From NCBI RefSeq assembly GCF_000725285.1, contig NZ_CP007161.1, positions 310,001 through 374,000 on the forward strand: a stretch of DNA of 64,000 nt, in the 5' to 3' direction. This DNA comes from Virgibacillus sp. SK37 (GTDB lineage: Bacteria > Bacillota > Bacilli > Bacillales > Amphibacillaceae). The notes beneath the pieces were generated by a model that saw nothing but the letters and a program-made list of their open reading frames with translations, made no database searches and was not told the DNA's origin. Shown here piece by piece: positions 43,791 to 52,748 of this stretch. A program made the position numbers and the translations under genes. Position 1 is the first letter of the stretch. The number at the start of each line of letters is the position of its first letter.

Positions 43791-43876
43791 CGTGAGAAAT
43801 AGTTGTACCTTTTCCAGCTACATGTATGATTTAATAGGTATGTAACAAGAAAATAATGTAGTTTGGTGAGTGACTT

Positions 43877-44344
43877 ATGAGTAAATGGTTTTATATAAAC
43901 TTTTTAGGAGTAACTGTAGTTATTTGGTCTCTGTTTAATCAAACTCCCGTTTCTGTATATGTGTGGTTTGGTTATGTAGGTGCCTTACTAATTATATTTA
44001 ATTGGACAAGGCATGCTGTCTTTTCAACCATACGCGATTCTTCCATTCGCAAGAGGAAAGTTCGTCTTGCAACACTTTCAAAGAAAATTTTACCCTATCA
44101 TAAATGGGTGGGTACTTTGGCGCTTGTAGTTGTCTTGATTCATGGCACGCTCGTTATAGAGCGCTATGGTTTTCAATGGGGTTATCCTAAAATGATGGCT
44201 GGCATCATAACAGCAAGTATTTTAATTCTCCAGGTAACTACTGGCTGGATGCGTTTATATAGACCTACAGTTAAGAAGCGTAAGACTCACATTTATTCTG
44301 GCATGACGCTTTTCTTCCTGCTCGTGCTGCATATAATTTTATAA
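43877..44344 (+). CDS. Small cytochrome b561/ferric reductase-like membrane protein
   Basis: 155 residues with four to five membrane helices. His residues are placed as in two-haem membrane cytochromes: LPYHKWVGTLALVVVLIHGT in the middle and KTHIYSGMTLFFLLVLHIIL at the end, i.e. two His pairs spaced about 14 residues. This suggests haem b binding and electron transfer across the membrane. It lies 86 bases after cydD and has its own terminator; a link to the bd oxidase is possible but not shown. Confidence 0.7.
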   Translation: MSKWFYINFLGVTVVIWSLFNQTPVSVYVWFGYVGALLIIFNWTRHAVFSTIRDSSIRKRKVRLATLSKKILPYHKWVGTLALVVVLIHGTLVIERYGFQWGYPKMMAGIITASILILQVTTGWMRLYRPTVKKRKTHIYSGMTLFFLLVLHIIL

Positions 44345-44350
44345 TTGAAG

Positions 44351-44380
44351 AAGACAAGGGTGATTCTCTTGTCTTTTTTA
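44351..44380 (+). terminator. Terminator after the cytochrome b-like gene
   Basis: AGACAAG and CTTGTCT form a 7-bp stem followed by TTTTTT, right after the stop codon. Confidence 0.75.
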
Positions 44381-44456
44381 TAGTTCTAATATATATGTTG
44401 GGGTTATTCAATGATTCGGAAAATATATAAACTGCGACGTAACTTGATAGTACTCT

Positions 44457-44587
44457 AAGCGGCCGTTGCGGAAAACACACTTCGCTTTCCATGGGCAACG
44501 CTTCAGCTTCCTCGGAAGAAAACCACTTCCTGCGGGATCTTCAGCTGTTGCTTTTCCCACAGGAGTCTTCGTGTTTTTCCTACACTG
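44457..44587 (-). repeat. Dispersed ~130-bp palindromic intergenic repeat, copy A
   Basis: GC-richer than its surroundings, with CTTCGCTTTCC, CTTCAGC, GATCTTCAGCT and AGGAGTCTTCG blocks. It is the reverse-complement version of the repeat at 44641-44764. I recall this family as a common intergenic repeat in Bacillaceae genomes. No ORF of interest. Confidence 0.75.
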
Positions 44588-44640
44588 GTAAAGTGGTTAG
44601 ATATTAACCCGCTATTTATGGTTTAAAGCAGATACAAATT

Positions 44641-44764
44641 GATTGGAGCGGAAGGGGGGCGACTCCTACCGGAATAGCATGAGCTGAAGACCCTGGACGT
44701 AGCGTAGCGGAGGAAGCGGCTGAAGCCATGCCGGTGGAAAGCGTCCCCCTTCAGTGGAAATCAA
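44641..44764 (+). repeat. Dispersed ~125-bp palindromic intergenic repeat, copy B
   Basis: Blocks GGAGCGGAAGG, GCGACTCCT, GAGCTGAAGACCC, GCTGAAGCC and GGAAAGCGTCC match the complement of copy A. The two copies face each other 53 bases apart, so the RNA could form a large hairpin. Confidence 0.8.
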
Positions 44765-44888
44765 TGGGTGCATCCACTTCCTTGAAATAAGATATCATTT
44801 AGTTACTTCGGAGTTTCCTCCAACTGCGAAAGTACAAAATACGTTTGGTCCCCAACCTTTGAAGTAGAACCTTTTTTATGGATACCAC

Positions 44889-44959
44889 AAATGAGAGACC
44901 GGCGGAGAATGAGAGAGAGCGCGTATACCAAATGAGAGATATCACTGGTAAATGAGAAG
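44889..44959 (+). repeat. Four short AAATGAGAGA repeats
   Basis: AATGAGA cores start at 44890, 44908, 44931 and 44952, at about 20-bp intervals, with GC-rich spacers. Possibly regulator binding sites or a decayed tandem repeat ahead of the TetR operon. Confidence 0.5.
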
Positions 44960-45017
44960 CACATCATCAGAACCCTTCCTTCTACCCCTAGTAAAGTTTT
45001 TAATCTCCGCCACTATG

Positions 45018-45066
45018 TTGACCACTCCGGTCTAATTAAGTTACAATGAAATCGACCACACTGGTC
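45018..45066 (+). promoter_or_regulatory. Promoter and twin operator of the TetR-ABC operon
   Basis: TTGACC (45018-45023), 18 bases, TACAAT (45042-45047). Two copies of the dyad GACCAnnnnGGTC lie at 45020-45032 (overlapping the -35 box) and 45054-45066 (just after the -10 box), 34 bp apart. This is the usual layout for autorepression by the TetR gene that follows. Confidence 0.7.
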
Positions 45067-45103
45067 TGAAATTGTGCGAATTACATAAACTGATTAAGGG
45101 AGG

Positions 45104-45748
45104 TTGAAGCTCATTACGGAGAAGTTTGAAAAGCTGGGTAGGCCGAAACAAGTTCGTATTATCCATGCCGCACTCAAAGAATTTGCTGCAAAGGGGTTTG
45201 AGCAGGCGTCTACAAATCAAATTGTTAAACATGCGCAAATTGGCAAAGGAATGCTTTTTTACTATTTTACAAATAAGCAGGAGCTTTATCAGTACTTGGC
45301 AGATTACTCACTTGATCTCATTATGAATGAATACTTACAGCATATTGACCAAACACAACCCGACTTCATTGAACGAATGAAGCAGGCTGTTCGGGTTAAA
45401 ATGAGTGCATTTACTGAGAATCCCTATGTTTTTAACTTTCTAGGCACCATTTTATTGGCAAAAGAGACTCATTTGCCTCAGAAGCTGGAAAGACGAATTC
45501 AAGAATTACAAGAGATTGGAAACAAAATTATATATGACGGAATTGATCTTACGTTTTTTCGGGATGACGTTGATGTAGACAAAGCATTTCAACTCCTTCG
45601 GTGGTCAATAGAGGGTTACCAGAATGAGCTAATAACACAGTTGTCCGGAAAGAAATTAAGTGAAATGGATATGGAGCCATATTGGGAAGAATTCTATGAC
45701 TATCTTGACGTATTGAAAACCAGTTTTTATAAAAAACAGGGGGGATGA
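45104..45748 (+). CDS. TetR-family transcriptional regulator
   Basis: About 211-214 residues. The N-terminal HTH reads RIIHAALKEFAAKGFEQASTNQIVKHAQIGKGMLFYYFTNKQELY, a classical TetR domain; the C-terminal ligand domain is divergent. It probably represses its own operon (with the ABC exporter) through the twin dyads upstream. The start is unclear: TTG 45104 touches the AAGGGAGG site (45096-45103), too close for normal use, whereas the non-canonical ATT 45113 sits nine bases away and gives the start ITEKFEKL seen in relatives. The stop overlaps the ATPase start (ATGA). Confidence 0.88.
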   Translation: MKLITEKFEKLGRPKQVRIIHAALKEFAAKGFEQASTNQIVKHAQIGKGMLFYYFTNKQELYQYLADYSLDLIMNEYLQHIDQTQPDFIERMKQAVRVKMSAFTENPYVFNFLGTILLAKETHLPQKLERRIQELQEIGNKIIYDGIDLTFFRDDVDVDKAFQLLRWSIEGYQNELITQLSGKKLSEMDMEPYWEEFYDYLDVLKTSFYKKQGG

Positions 45749-46659
45749 AGATGGGTATCGTTGATGTAAACAATTTAACGAAGCAATTTGGGAAGTTTAC
45801 AGCCTTAGATGGGGTAGATTTAACAGTAAACGAAGGTGAAGTGTTTGGTTTTATAGGTCCTAATGGTGCTGGAAAATCAACAACCATTCGGGTGCTCCTT
45901 GGTATCATAAAAGCTACTGCAGGTCAGGTGGAGATATTCGGGAAAGATGCCTGGAAGGATGCTGTGGATATACATAAGCGCATTGCTTATGTACCTGGTG
46001 ATGTAAACTTATGGCCGAATTTAACCGGTGGGGAAGTTATTGATCTGTTTCTCCGTTTAAGAGGTGGAAATAACAAAAATAAACGAGAGGAACTGATCGA
46101 GATGTTTGATTTAGATCCTTCCAAAAAGTGCCGTACGTATTCCAAAGGGAACAGGCAGAAAGTGGCACTTGTGGCTGCTTTTTCTTCGGAAGCGGATTTG
46201 TATATTCTCGATGAGCCTACCTCTGGACTGGATCCGTTGATGGAGCAGGTTTTTCAGCAATGTGTAGGAAGGGTGAAGGAAGAAGGTAAGAGTGTTCTGC
46301 TTTCGAGTCATATTTTATCCGAGGTGGAGAAGCTATGTGATCGTATTGGCATCATTCGTCAAGGTAAAATGATTGAAACAGGAACATTAAATGAACTGAG
46401 GCATTTAACGCGCACACATTTACTTGTGGAGACGAAGCAACCTATGAAAGAGCTAGAAGAGTTGACTGGGGTTCATGCCTTGAAAGAAATGGAACAGGGT
46501 CTTTCCTTTCAGGTTGATACAGAACATCTGGATGCAGTCATGAAATATATTAGTCAGTTCGGCGTGTTAAAGTTGGAAAGCGCACCACCAACATTGGAAG
46601 ATTTGTTTATGCGGCACTACGACAATAACGATAGCATAAAGGCGGGAGGTGCTTCCTGA
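45745..46659 (+). CDS. ABC transporter ATPase, drug-exporter type
   Basis: 304 residues. Walker A GPNGAGKS, a signature region reading YSKGNRQKV (S-K-G-N instead of LSGGQ, common in this exporter group), Walker B LYILDEPTSGLDP and the H-loop SSHIL. A C-terminal extension (about 215-300) is typical of ATPases pairing with ABC-2 permeases. It overlaps both tetR (ATGA) and the permease gene (one base), so the three are a unit. Substrate is probably a toxic or antibiotic compound, inferred from the regulator. Confidence 0.9.
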   Translation: MKMGIVDVNNLTKQFGKFTALDGVDLTVNEGEVFGFIGPNGAGKSTTIRVLLGIIKATAGQVEIFGKDAWKDAVDIHKRIAYVPGDVNLWPNLTGGEVIDLFLRLRGGNNKNKREELIEMFDLDPSKKCRTYSKGNRQKVALVAAFSSEADLYILDEPTSGLDPLMEQVFQQCVGRVKEEGKSVLLSSHILSEVEKLCDRIGIIRQGKMIETGTLNELRHLTRTHLLVETKQPMKELEELTGVHALKEMEQGLSFQVDTEHLDAVMKYISQFGVLKLESAPPTLEDLFMRHYDNNDSIKAGGAS

Positions 46660-48257
46660 TGGAACGATCTCTTGCGAAAAATACGGGTTCTTTACTTCGA
46701 TTTATAGGAAGACAAGATCGAATGCGTATTCCTTTATGGCTTCTAGGTATTTCTTTCTTTACTCTTATAGTTCCTGTGGCCTTTAAAGATATGTATCCGA
46801 CACAGCAGGAAAGGGATGTCATGGCTAAAACAATGGAAAACCCCGCTATGACGGCAATGGTCGGTACTGGAAATCTTGATCACTACACGATTGGTGCTAT
46901 GACCGCACATCAAATGTTACTCTTAACGGCGGTGGTCGTAGGTCTGATGAGCATTCTCCTGCTGACCAGGCATACGCGCGGAGATGAGGAAGAAGGACGT
47001 AGTGAATTAATTCATTCCTTACCCGTAGGGCGACTTGCGAATCTTCAGGCGGCATGTATCGTAGTAATTGGCACAAACGTGTTGCTTGCTCTTATTATAG
47101 GATTTGGTTTATACGCTTTAGGAATCGAAAGCATGAATTTGGAAGGTTCTTTGTTATATGGAGCCATTCTCGGAGGAACGGGGATTGTTTTTACAGGAAT
47201 GACAGCGCTATTTTCTCAGCTTTCCGAGAACTCCCGAAGTGTAATTGGATATTCTATTGCACTGCTAATTACCGCTTATTTGGTTAGAGCTGTAGGTGAT
47301 GTAAGCAATGAGGCATTGGCATGGTTTTCCCCTTTGGGATGGGTCACCCAGGCAGAAGTATATGCAACAAATAACTGGTGGCTCGTTATACTAATGCTAG
47401 GAACCGCAATTCTGCTCTTTTTGATCGCAGCCTTTTTAAATCTTATAAGAGATCTGGAGGCAGGGTTTTTACCTTCAAGACCTGGAAAAGAAACAGCGTC
47501 ACCTGTTTTACAACGTCCCATTGGGCTAGCTCTAAAGCTACAGCGTACAGGGACGATTGCATGGGCAGTTGGTTTATTTGTCATAGGAGTTTCGTACGGA
47601 TCTGTGTTAGGAGATTTGGAAACGTTTTTTGAAGGTAATGAAATGCTGGAAAATATGCTGGTGGATAAGGCAGGATATTCAATGACAGAGCAATTTATCC
47701 CAATGCTCCTGATGGTAATGGCTATTCTGGCGACAGTTCCCCCAGTGATGGCGATAGGTAAATTACTAGGCGAGGAAAAGAAAAATCGAGTGGATCATTT
47801 GTTAAGCAAAGCAGTTTCCCGCTCAAGGTTACTTGGCAGTTACTTGATTATTGCAATTATAAACGGCTTTATTATGCTTTCCTTAGCTGCGGTTGGCCTT
47901 TGGGCTGCTGGCACAGCTGTGATGGATGATGCGTTTTCATTTTGGTCTATATATTCAGCAGCAATAGTATATTATCCGGCAATGCTCGTCATGATTGGGG
48001 TAGTGGTTTTTCTAATTGGAGTACTTCCTAAGCTCGCAAGCATAATATGGATATATATCGTTTATTCTTTTTTCGTGCTTTATTTAGGTGGATTATTTGA
48101 TTTGCCTGAATGGGTTGGCAAACTCTCTCCATTTGGATATATCCCGCAATTGCCAGTAGAAGAAATGGAGTGGCTGCCTGTTAGCCTGCTGCTACTAACT
48201 ACTATCATTTTAATGGTTGTAGGGTTTATTGGTTACAACAAAAGAGATATAGGATAA
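46659..48257 (+). CDS. ABC-2-type permease, antibiotic exporter-like
   Basis: 532 residues with about twelve hydrophobic segments in two halves of six (roughly 35-265 and 295-530). The overall design and the phrases GRSELIHSLPVGR and NRVDHLLSKAVSRSRLL resemble TnrB3-type (tetronasin-resistance) permeases, each half bearing an 'EE.gR.e.L...pvsR' coupling motif. It works with the ATPase just upstream under TetR control. No other genes of a biosynthetic cluster are nearby, so a self-protection or detoxification role is more likely than export of a home-made product. Confidence 0.85.
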   Translation: MERSLAKNTGSLLRFIGRQDRMRIPLWLLGISFFTLIVPVAFKDMYPTQQERDVMAKTMENPAMTAMVGTGNLDHYTIGAMTAHQMLLLTAVVVGLMSILLLTRHTRGDEEEGRSELIHSLPVGRLANLQAACIVVIGTNVLLALIIGFGLYALGIESMNLEGSLLYGAILGGTGIVFTGMTALFSQLSENSRSVIGYSIALLITAYLVRAVGDVSNEALAWFSPLGWVTQAEVYATNNWWLVILMLGTAILLFLIAAFLNLIRDLEAGFLPSRPGKETASPVLQRPIGLALKLQRTGTIAWAVGLFVIGVSYGSVLGDLETFFEGNEMLENMLVDKAGYSMTEQFIPMLLMVMAILATVPPVMAIGKLLGEEKKNRVDHLLSKAVSRSRLLGSYLIIAIINGFIMLSLAAVGLWAAGTAVMDDAFSFWSIYSAAIVYYPAMLVMIGVVVFLIGVLPKLASIIWIYIVYSFFVLYLGGLFDLPEWVGKLSPFGYIPQLPVEEMEWLPVSLLLLTTIILMVVGFIGYNKRDIG

Positions 48258-48320
48258 ACGGTCATGAAAAAAATTCTTTCATATATGGATATAATGGGGT
48301 ATAGGTAAAGGGTGATACAA

Positions 48321-49043
48321 GTGGGTGCATATGAAAGACAGGTATACAAAGAAATACAGGAGTGGAGAAGCAAGGTACTGAAGCGCTCCGGCCTGTTTAA
48401 TCAATTATCGAAGAAAGCTCAAACCAAGGTAAATAGCTATATTCCGGAGAAGGCGCATACAGTAATATCAGATAGTATTAAAAAGATGATAAAAGCAATT
48501 TTGGTTGGTTCCGATATTACAACAAAAAAGCGGCAGCCTTACGATGTAAGCCTTTATGCCAGAGATAAACTTTTAAAAGAAAAATTGGCATCCTATCGTA
48601 AAACAGCAGTGGTGGAAGGAGCTGGAACAGGAGCAGGTGGTATTTTTCTGGGGCTGGCGGATTTCCCGTTACTATTATCTATTAAAATGAAGTTTTTATT
48701 CGAAGCGGCCGCCATTTATGGATACGATACTAAAGTTTATGAGGAGCGCTTATTTCTTCTTCATATTTTCCAGCTTGCCTTTTCAAGTGATGAAATGCGT
48801 AAAGAAACATTTAATGTACTGGAAAATTGGGAAAGAGAGAAGGACCGTCTTGCTGATATGGATTGGAGAGTCTTTCAACAGGAGTACCGTGACCATATCG
48901 ATTTAGTAAAATTACTTCAATTAGTCCCGGGATTTGGTGCTATTATAGGTGCATACGCCAACCATAGCCTGTTAGATAAGCTGGGGGAAACAGCAATGAA
49001 TGCATACCGCATGCGTTATATAAAGGACTTGACCTTATCCTAG
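48321..49043 (+). CDS. EcsC-family protein
   Basis: About 240 residues of the EcsC family, membrane-associated proteins of unknown mechanism. The family core shows a glycine-rich hydrophobic segment (VVEGAGTGAGGIFLGLADFPLLLSIKMKFLFEAAAIYGYD, about 98-137) and a second one (LVPGFGAIIGAYANHSLLDKLGETAMNAYRMRY) near the end. GTG 48321 is chosen because AAAGGG lies nine bases before it; GTG 48312 is too close to that site. It follows the exporter operon by about 60 bases and has a strong terminator behind it. Confidence 0.85.
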   Translation: MGAYERQVYKEIQEWRSKVLKRSGLFNQLSKKAQTKVNSYIPEKAHTVISDSIKKMIKAILVGSDITTKKRQPYDVSLYARDKLLKEKLASYRKTAVVEGAGTGAGGIFLGLADFPLLLSIKMKFLFEAAAIYGYDTKVYEERLFLLHIFQLAFSSDEMRKETFNVLENWEREKDRLADMDWRVFQQEYRDHIDLVKLLQLVPGFGAIIGAYANHSLLDKLGETAMNAYRMRYIKDLTLS

Positions 49044-49081
49044 GTGAAGCCCCCGACAACCAAATTTAAATAAACGTATAA

Positions 49082-49122
49082 AAAAAGCGATCCAATTACC
49101 GAAAACGTGTTGGATCGCTTTT
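49082..49122. terminator. Strong (bidirectional) terminator
   Basis: AAAAGCGATCCAA and TTGGATCGCTTTT form a 13-bp stem with an 11-14-base loop. It lies between the EcsC gene and the minus-strand Uma2 remnant and can serve both. Confidence 0.85.
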
Positions 49123-49145
49123 ACATGTATAAGTTCAATATTCAG

Positions 49146-49380
49146 CTATTCAACAAAAACCATTTCCAAATTAACAACTAATCCTTCTAAGACTGCTACA
49201 TGCACTCTGTTTTCCTCCGAGTATACTTCCGGTCTTCCAAATTGGTTATTTTCCTGAAGATGAAACACATTAACCAGTTTTTCCTGAGGCTCGACAATCC
49301 AATACTCCTTTACACCACTCTACTCATACTTATGGAACTTTTCAAGCTTATCTCTTCTTCCACCACACCAAAAGTAAAAT
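49146..49380 (-). pseudogene. Remnant of a Uma2/DUF820-family gene
   Basis: Read on the minus strand, the frame ending at 49146 gives RRDKLEKFHKYE, a TAG stop (49320-49322), then SGVKEYWIVEPQEKLVNVF... and VAVLEGLVVNLEMVFVE. This matches the C-terminal third of Uma2-type endonuclease-like proteins, where the usual sequence is KYEEAGVKEYWIV, so one Glu codon has become TAG. The first two thirds are missing, replaced by the control region of the nitrate operon. Not functional. Confidence 0.7.
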
Positions 49381-49416
49381 AGGGGAATTCCCCTCCCAAT
49401 ATCGGGAAGTTCCCTA
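49380..49416 (+). promoter_or_regulatory. Twin GGG...CCC palindromes, likely NreC sites
   Basis: TAGGGGAATTCCCCT (49380-49394) and TCGGGAAGTTCCCTA (49402-49416) are near-identical 15-bp palindromes 22 bp apart, two helical turns. NreC of staphylococci binds GC-rich TxGGG...CCCTA palindromes of this kind. A -10-like TATACT follows at 49441. The nreBC-like genes are in the same locus. Confidence 0.6.
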
Positions 49417-49480
49417 ATTACCGATAATTACCTATCCATCTATACTGAAAGTAAGAGAAAAACAGATGGAGGGAATTCCA

Positions 49481-50593
49481 ATGGAAGCTACTAATTTAAA
49501 AGAAACGGTGCAAGATCAGCACCATGCTCCCAAAAAACAAAAGAAGAATTCAATAAATAATGCATTTGCCTCTCATTACGCTAAATCCATGTTTTTGACA
49601 GTGCTCGGAATTTTAATATTAATGTTTATCGGAACAAGGATGTTTACCCATGTGGATATGAATTTATATGGATACATGGTTGGTACACTGGTGTTCTTAG
49701 GAGGATTCTTTTATCGCTTTATTGCCTGGGGAGAGAGACCTCCAACCAAGATTATTATTAAAAAAGGGATAAAACTACTATTTCGAAAATCTACTCCGAA
49801 AACAGCTACAAACCACTTAGCAACATATAAGTTTATCTGGAATAGGGGAATTTACCGATGGACCCAACATTTACTTATTGGTTGGGGAGTTATTATTTCT
49901 TGCTTTGTAACATTTCCCCTCGTCTTCAGCTGGATGTATTTCACGATGGAAGAGGGCGGCATGTATACGATTGTGCTGATGGGAATGAACATCATGACCG
50001 TTCCTGCAGATGGACTAATTGCTTTTATGTCTTATAATGCGTTGAATTTCAGTGCCGTTATGGTAATCACTGGAGTGTGTATGGCCTTGTATCGCAGATT
50101 GAAAAATATGCAGGCGAGAGCAGAGCAGAAATTCCTCTATGATTTTGTGCCATTATATCTATTATTATTTATCAGTATTACTGGATTGCTATTAACCTTT
50201 ATAAATATATTTTTACACGGAGCAGGACATTACGTTATGTCACTTATCCATCAGTACTCCGTTATTCTTACACTTATCTACCTTCCATTTGGAAAGCTTG
50301 CACATATACCGTTCCGACCAATGAGCGTATTTGCTAAAAACTATCGAGAGCATTACGGGGAGAAATCCATGAAGCAATGTAAGGTCTGTGGTACGGAGTT
50401 CGTATCTACGGAACAGTCCAAGGATGTTATTGACGTACTGGATCAAAATCAACTGGAATTTAATATGAAGGACGGATTTAATTTGGCGGAGCTTTGTCTG
50501 CCATGTCGAAGAAAATATAGGATAGCACGCTTTTCCGGTGTCGCTACACATGAAGTGCCAGTGAAGGAGGCAAATCAAAATGCAAAGGGATAA
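49481..50593 (+). CDS. Cytochrome b-like membrane subunit of an oxidoreductase
   Basis: About 370 residues. After a soluble N-terminal segment come six to seven helices. His residues placed as haem ligands occur in RWTQHLLIGWGVIIS, FLHGAGHYVMSLIHQYSVIL and FGKLAHIPFRPM, so it probably anchors the complex and takes electrons from quinol, like NarI-type subunits. The C-terminal soluble part has two CxxC pairs (KQCKVCGTEF and LCLPCRRKY), suggesting a metal site. ATG 49481 follows GGAGGG by six bases and is preferred to ATG 49466. It overlaps the molybdoenzyme gene by 14 bases. Confidence 0.7.
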   Translation: MEATNLKETVQDQHHAPKKQKKNSINNAFASHYAKSMFLTVLGILILMFIGTRMFTHVDMNLYGYMVGTLVFLGGFFYRFIAWGERPPTKIIIKKGIKLLFRKSTPKTATNHLATYKFIWNRGIYRWTQHLLIGWGVIISCFVTFPLVFSWMYFTMEEGGMYTIVLMGMNIMTVPADGLIAFMSYNALNFSAVMVITGVCMALYRRLKNMQARAEQKFLYDFVPLYLLLFISITGLLLTFINIFLHGAGHYVMSLIHQYSVILTLIYLPFGKLAHIPFRPMSVFAKNYREHYGEKSMKQCKVCGTEFVSTEQSKDVIDVLDQNQLEFNMKDGFNLAELCLPCRRKYRIARFSGVATHEVPVKEANQNAKG

Positions 50594-52748
50594 ATTTTTC
50601 CGTGAAATAGATAATGTTACACATCCAAATGAAACATTGGTAAAAACTCATTGCAGTTACTGTGGGATGCAATGTGGGATGAACTTACGAGTAGATAAAT
50701 CAACAAATACAATTATTGGCGTGGAACCACGCTATGACTGGCCGGTTACGGTTGGGAAGATGTGTCCAAAGGGAGTAACTGCATATCAGCAGACAAATCA
50801 TAAGGATCGGATTTTAAAACCATTAATTCGTGATGATGCTTCCTTAAAAGGAACTGACAAAGGCTTTAGAGAAGCAAGCTGGGAAGAGGCATATGACCTC
50901 ATTGCTGAAAAGTTCGGTCAGCTTCAAAATGATTATGGAAAAGATAGTCTATCTGTATTTAGCGGTGTGTCCATGACAAATGAAAAATGTTATTTGACAG
51001 GGAAATTTGCAAGGGTAGCACTTGGGACAAGATACATTGACTACAATGGACGTTTCTGTATGTCCAGTGCAGCAGGTGGATTCCTAAGAACTTTTGGAGT
51101 AGATCGGGGATCAACACTACCTTGGACAGATATTCACGAAACAGATTGCTTATTTATAGCGGGAAGCAATACAGCTGAATGTCATCCAACTTCTATGTTC
51201 CGTATTTGGGCAGTGCAAGAAAGAGGCGGCTATCTGATCGTAGCTGATCCAAGAGAAACACCTATCGCGAGAAGAGCAGATGTGCATTTAGACCTTCGTC
51301 CAGGGACGGACCTTGCATTAGCTAACGGAATTCTCCATTTATTAATTAAAAATAATTATACAGATCGTGAATTTATTGATAACCATACAAATGGTTATGA
51401 AGAAACAAAAGAATTGGTTGCTGAATTTACACCAGAAGCAACAAGTCTAATTACTGGTGTATCCGTAGAAAAAATTGAGAGAGCAGCAGAAATATACGGT
51501 AAAGCACCGAATGCTATCGTCATGTTTGCAAGAGGGATTGAGCAGCAGCATAAAGGTGTAGACAATGTATCTGCTTATTGCAATATGGCATTAATCACTG
51601 GTAAAATCGGCCGGCCGAAATCCGGTGTAGCTACATTCACCGGGCAGGGAAATGGCCAGGGTGGAAGAGAACATGGTCAGAAGTCTGATCTTTTGCCAGG
51701 TTATCGTAAAATAACAAATCCAAAGCACGTGGAAGAAGTATCTAAAGTTTGGGGCATTGAGCCATGTGATATGCCTAAGCCAGGAGTATCAGCATATGAG
51801 ATGTTTGAGTTAATGAATGAAAAAGAAATACGTGGACTATACTTGCTTTGTTCAAATCCAGCAGTTTCTGCTCCCAATTTGAATGTTGTCCGTGCAGGTC
51901 TAAAGAACTTGGACTTCATGGTATGCTCTGATTTCTTTTTATCAGAGTCTGCCGAGTTTGCTGACGTGATCCTGCCATCTGTTACATGGTCAGAAGATGA
52001 AGGCACTGTAACGAACCTGGAAGGTAGAATTATTAAGATTAATAAAGCACAGGAACCAATTGGCGAGTCTAAGCCTGATTGGCAAATACAAGTAGAGCTT
52101 GCAGAGCGTTTAGGAAAAGGTAAACATTTTTCTCATTTAAAAACAGCCAGAGATGTGGCGGACGAATTCCGTTTGGCATCTAAAGGCGGTAATGCAGATT
52201 ACTATGGAGCAACATGGGATAAGATTGACAAGCAGGACGGGGTATTTTGGCCATGTAAGGATGGGGATGATCAAGGAACACCACATATGTTCCTTGATAA
52301 AAAGTTCTACCATCCAGATGAAAAAGCAAAAATATGTGCTCTCCCTTACAGACCAGCAGCAGAAGAGCCTTGTGAAAACTACCCATTACGTTTAACAACA
52401 GGCCGGGTTGTATATCATTACTTATCAGGAAACCAGACAAGAAGAATTCAGTTTTTAAAAGATATGTGCCCGGAGCCGTATGTAGAGGTACATCCTGAAA
52501 CTGCTGCGAAATATAATATTAAGCATGATGAGCATGTTCTTCTCTTTACCAGAAGAGGAAAGGCTGAATACAAAGTGAAAATTACCGAAGCCATTCGTGA
52601 GGATACAGTCTTTGTTCCGTACCACTTTGGACATGATCAATCTATTAATCTGTTAACAATAGCAGCACTTGATCCTATCTCTAAAATGCCTGAATTCAAA
52701 GCATGTGCTGCGCAAATAGAAAAACTAGAAGCAAAGAAGGTGCAGTAA
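50580..52748 (+). CDS. Molybdopterin oxidoreductase, NasA/NarB-like (probable nitrate reductase)
   Basis: 722-residue bis-MGD enzyme. The N-terminal 4Fe-4S site is C25-x2-C28-x3-C32...C62, and the Mo-ligand position is Cys160 in YNGRFCMSSAAGG, the form seen in assimilatory/cyanobacterial nitrate reductases. The dicofactor domains continue normally to VPYHFGHDQ near the end. There is no Tat signal, so it works in the cytoplasm. It is much shorter than NarG (about 1200) and lacks the NasC C-terminal extra cluster. The neighbours (cytochrome b, ferredoxin, Rieske, NarK, NreABC) point to a respiratory rather than assimilatory role; formate or another substrate cannot be excluded. Confidence 0.85.
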   Translation: MQRDKFFREIDNVTHPNETLVKTHCSYCGMQCGMNLRVDKSTNTIIGVEPRYDWPVTVGKMCPKGVTAYQQTNHKDRILKPLIRDDASLKGTDKGFREASWEEAYDLIAEKFGQLQNDYGKDSLSVFSGVSMTNEKCYLTGKFARVALGTRYIDYNGRFCMSSAAGGFLRTFGVDRGSTLPWTDIHETDCLFIAGSNTAECHPTSMFRIWAVQERGGYLIVADPRETPIARRADVHLDLRPGTDLALANGILHLLIKNNYTDREFIDNHTNGYEETKELVAEFTPEATSLITGVSVEKIERAAEIYGKAPNAIVMFARGIEQQHKGVDNVSAYCNMALITGKIGRPKSGVATFTGQGNGQGGREHGQKSDLLPGYRKITNPKHVEEVSKVWGIEPCDMPKPGVSAYEMFELMNEKEIRGLYLLCSNPAVSAPNLNVVRAGLKNLDFMVCSDFFLSESAEFADVILPSVTWSEDEGTVTNLEGRIIKINKAQEPIGESKPDWQIQVELAERLGKGKHFSHLKTARDVADEFRLASKGGNADYYGATWDKIDKQDGVFWPCKDGDDQGTPHMFLDKKFYHPDEKAKICALPYRPAAEEPCENYPLRLTTGRVVYHYLSGNQTRRIQFLKDMCPEPYVEVHPETAAKYNIKHDEHVLLFTRRGKAEYKVKITEAIREDTVFVPYHFGHDQSINLLTIAALDPISKMPEFKACAAQIEKLEAKKVQ

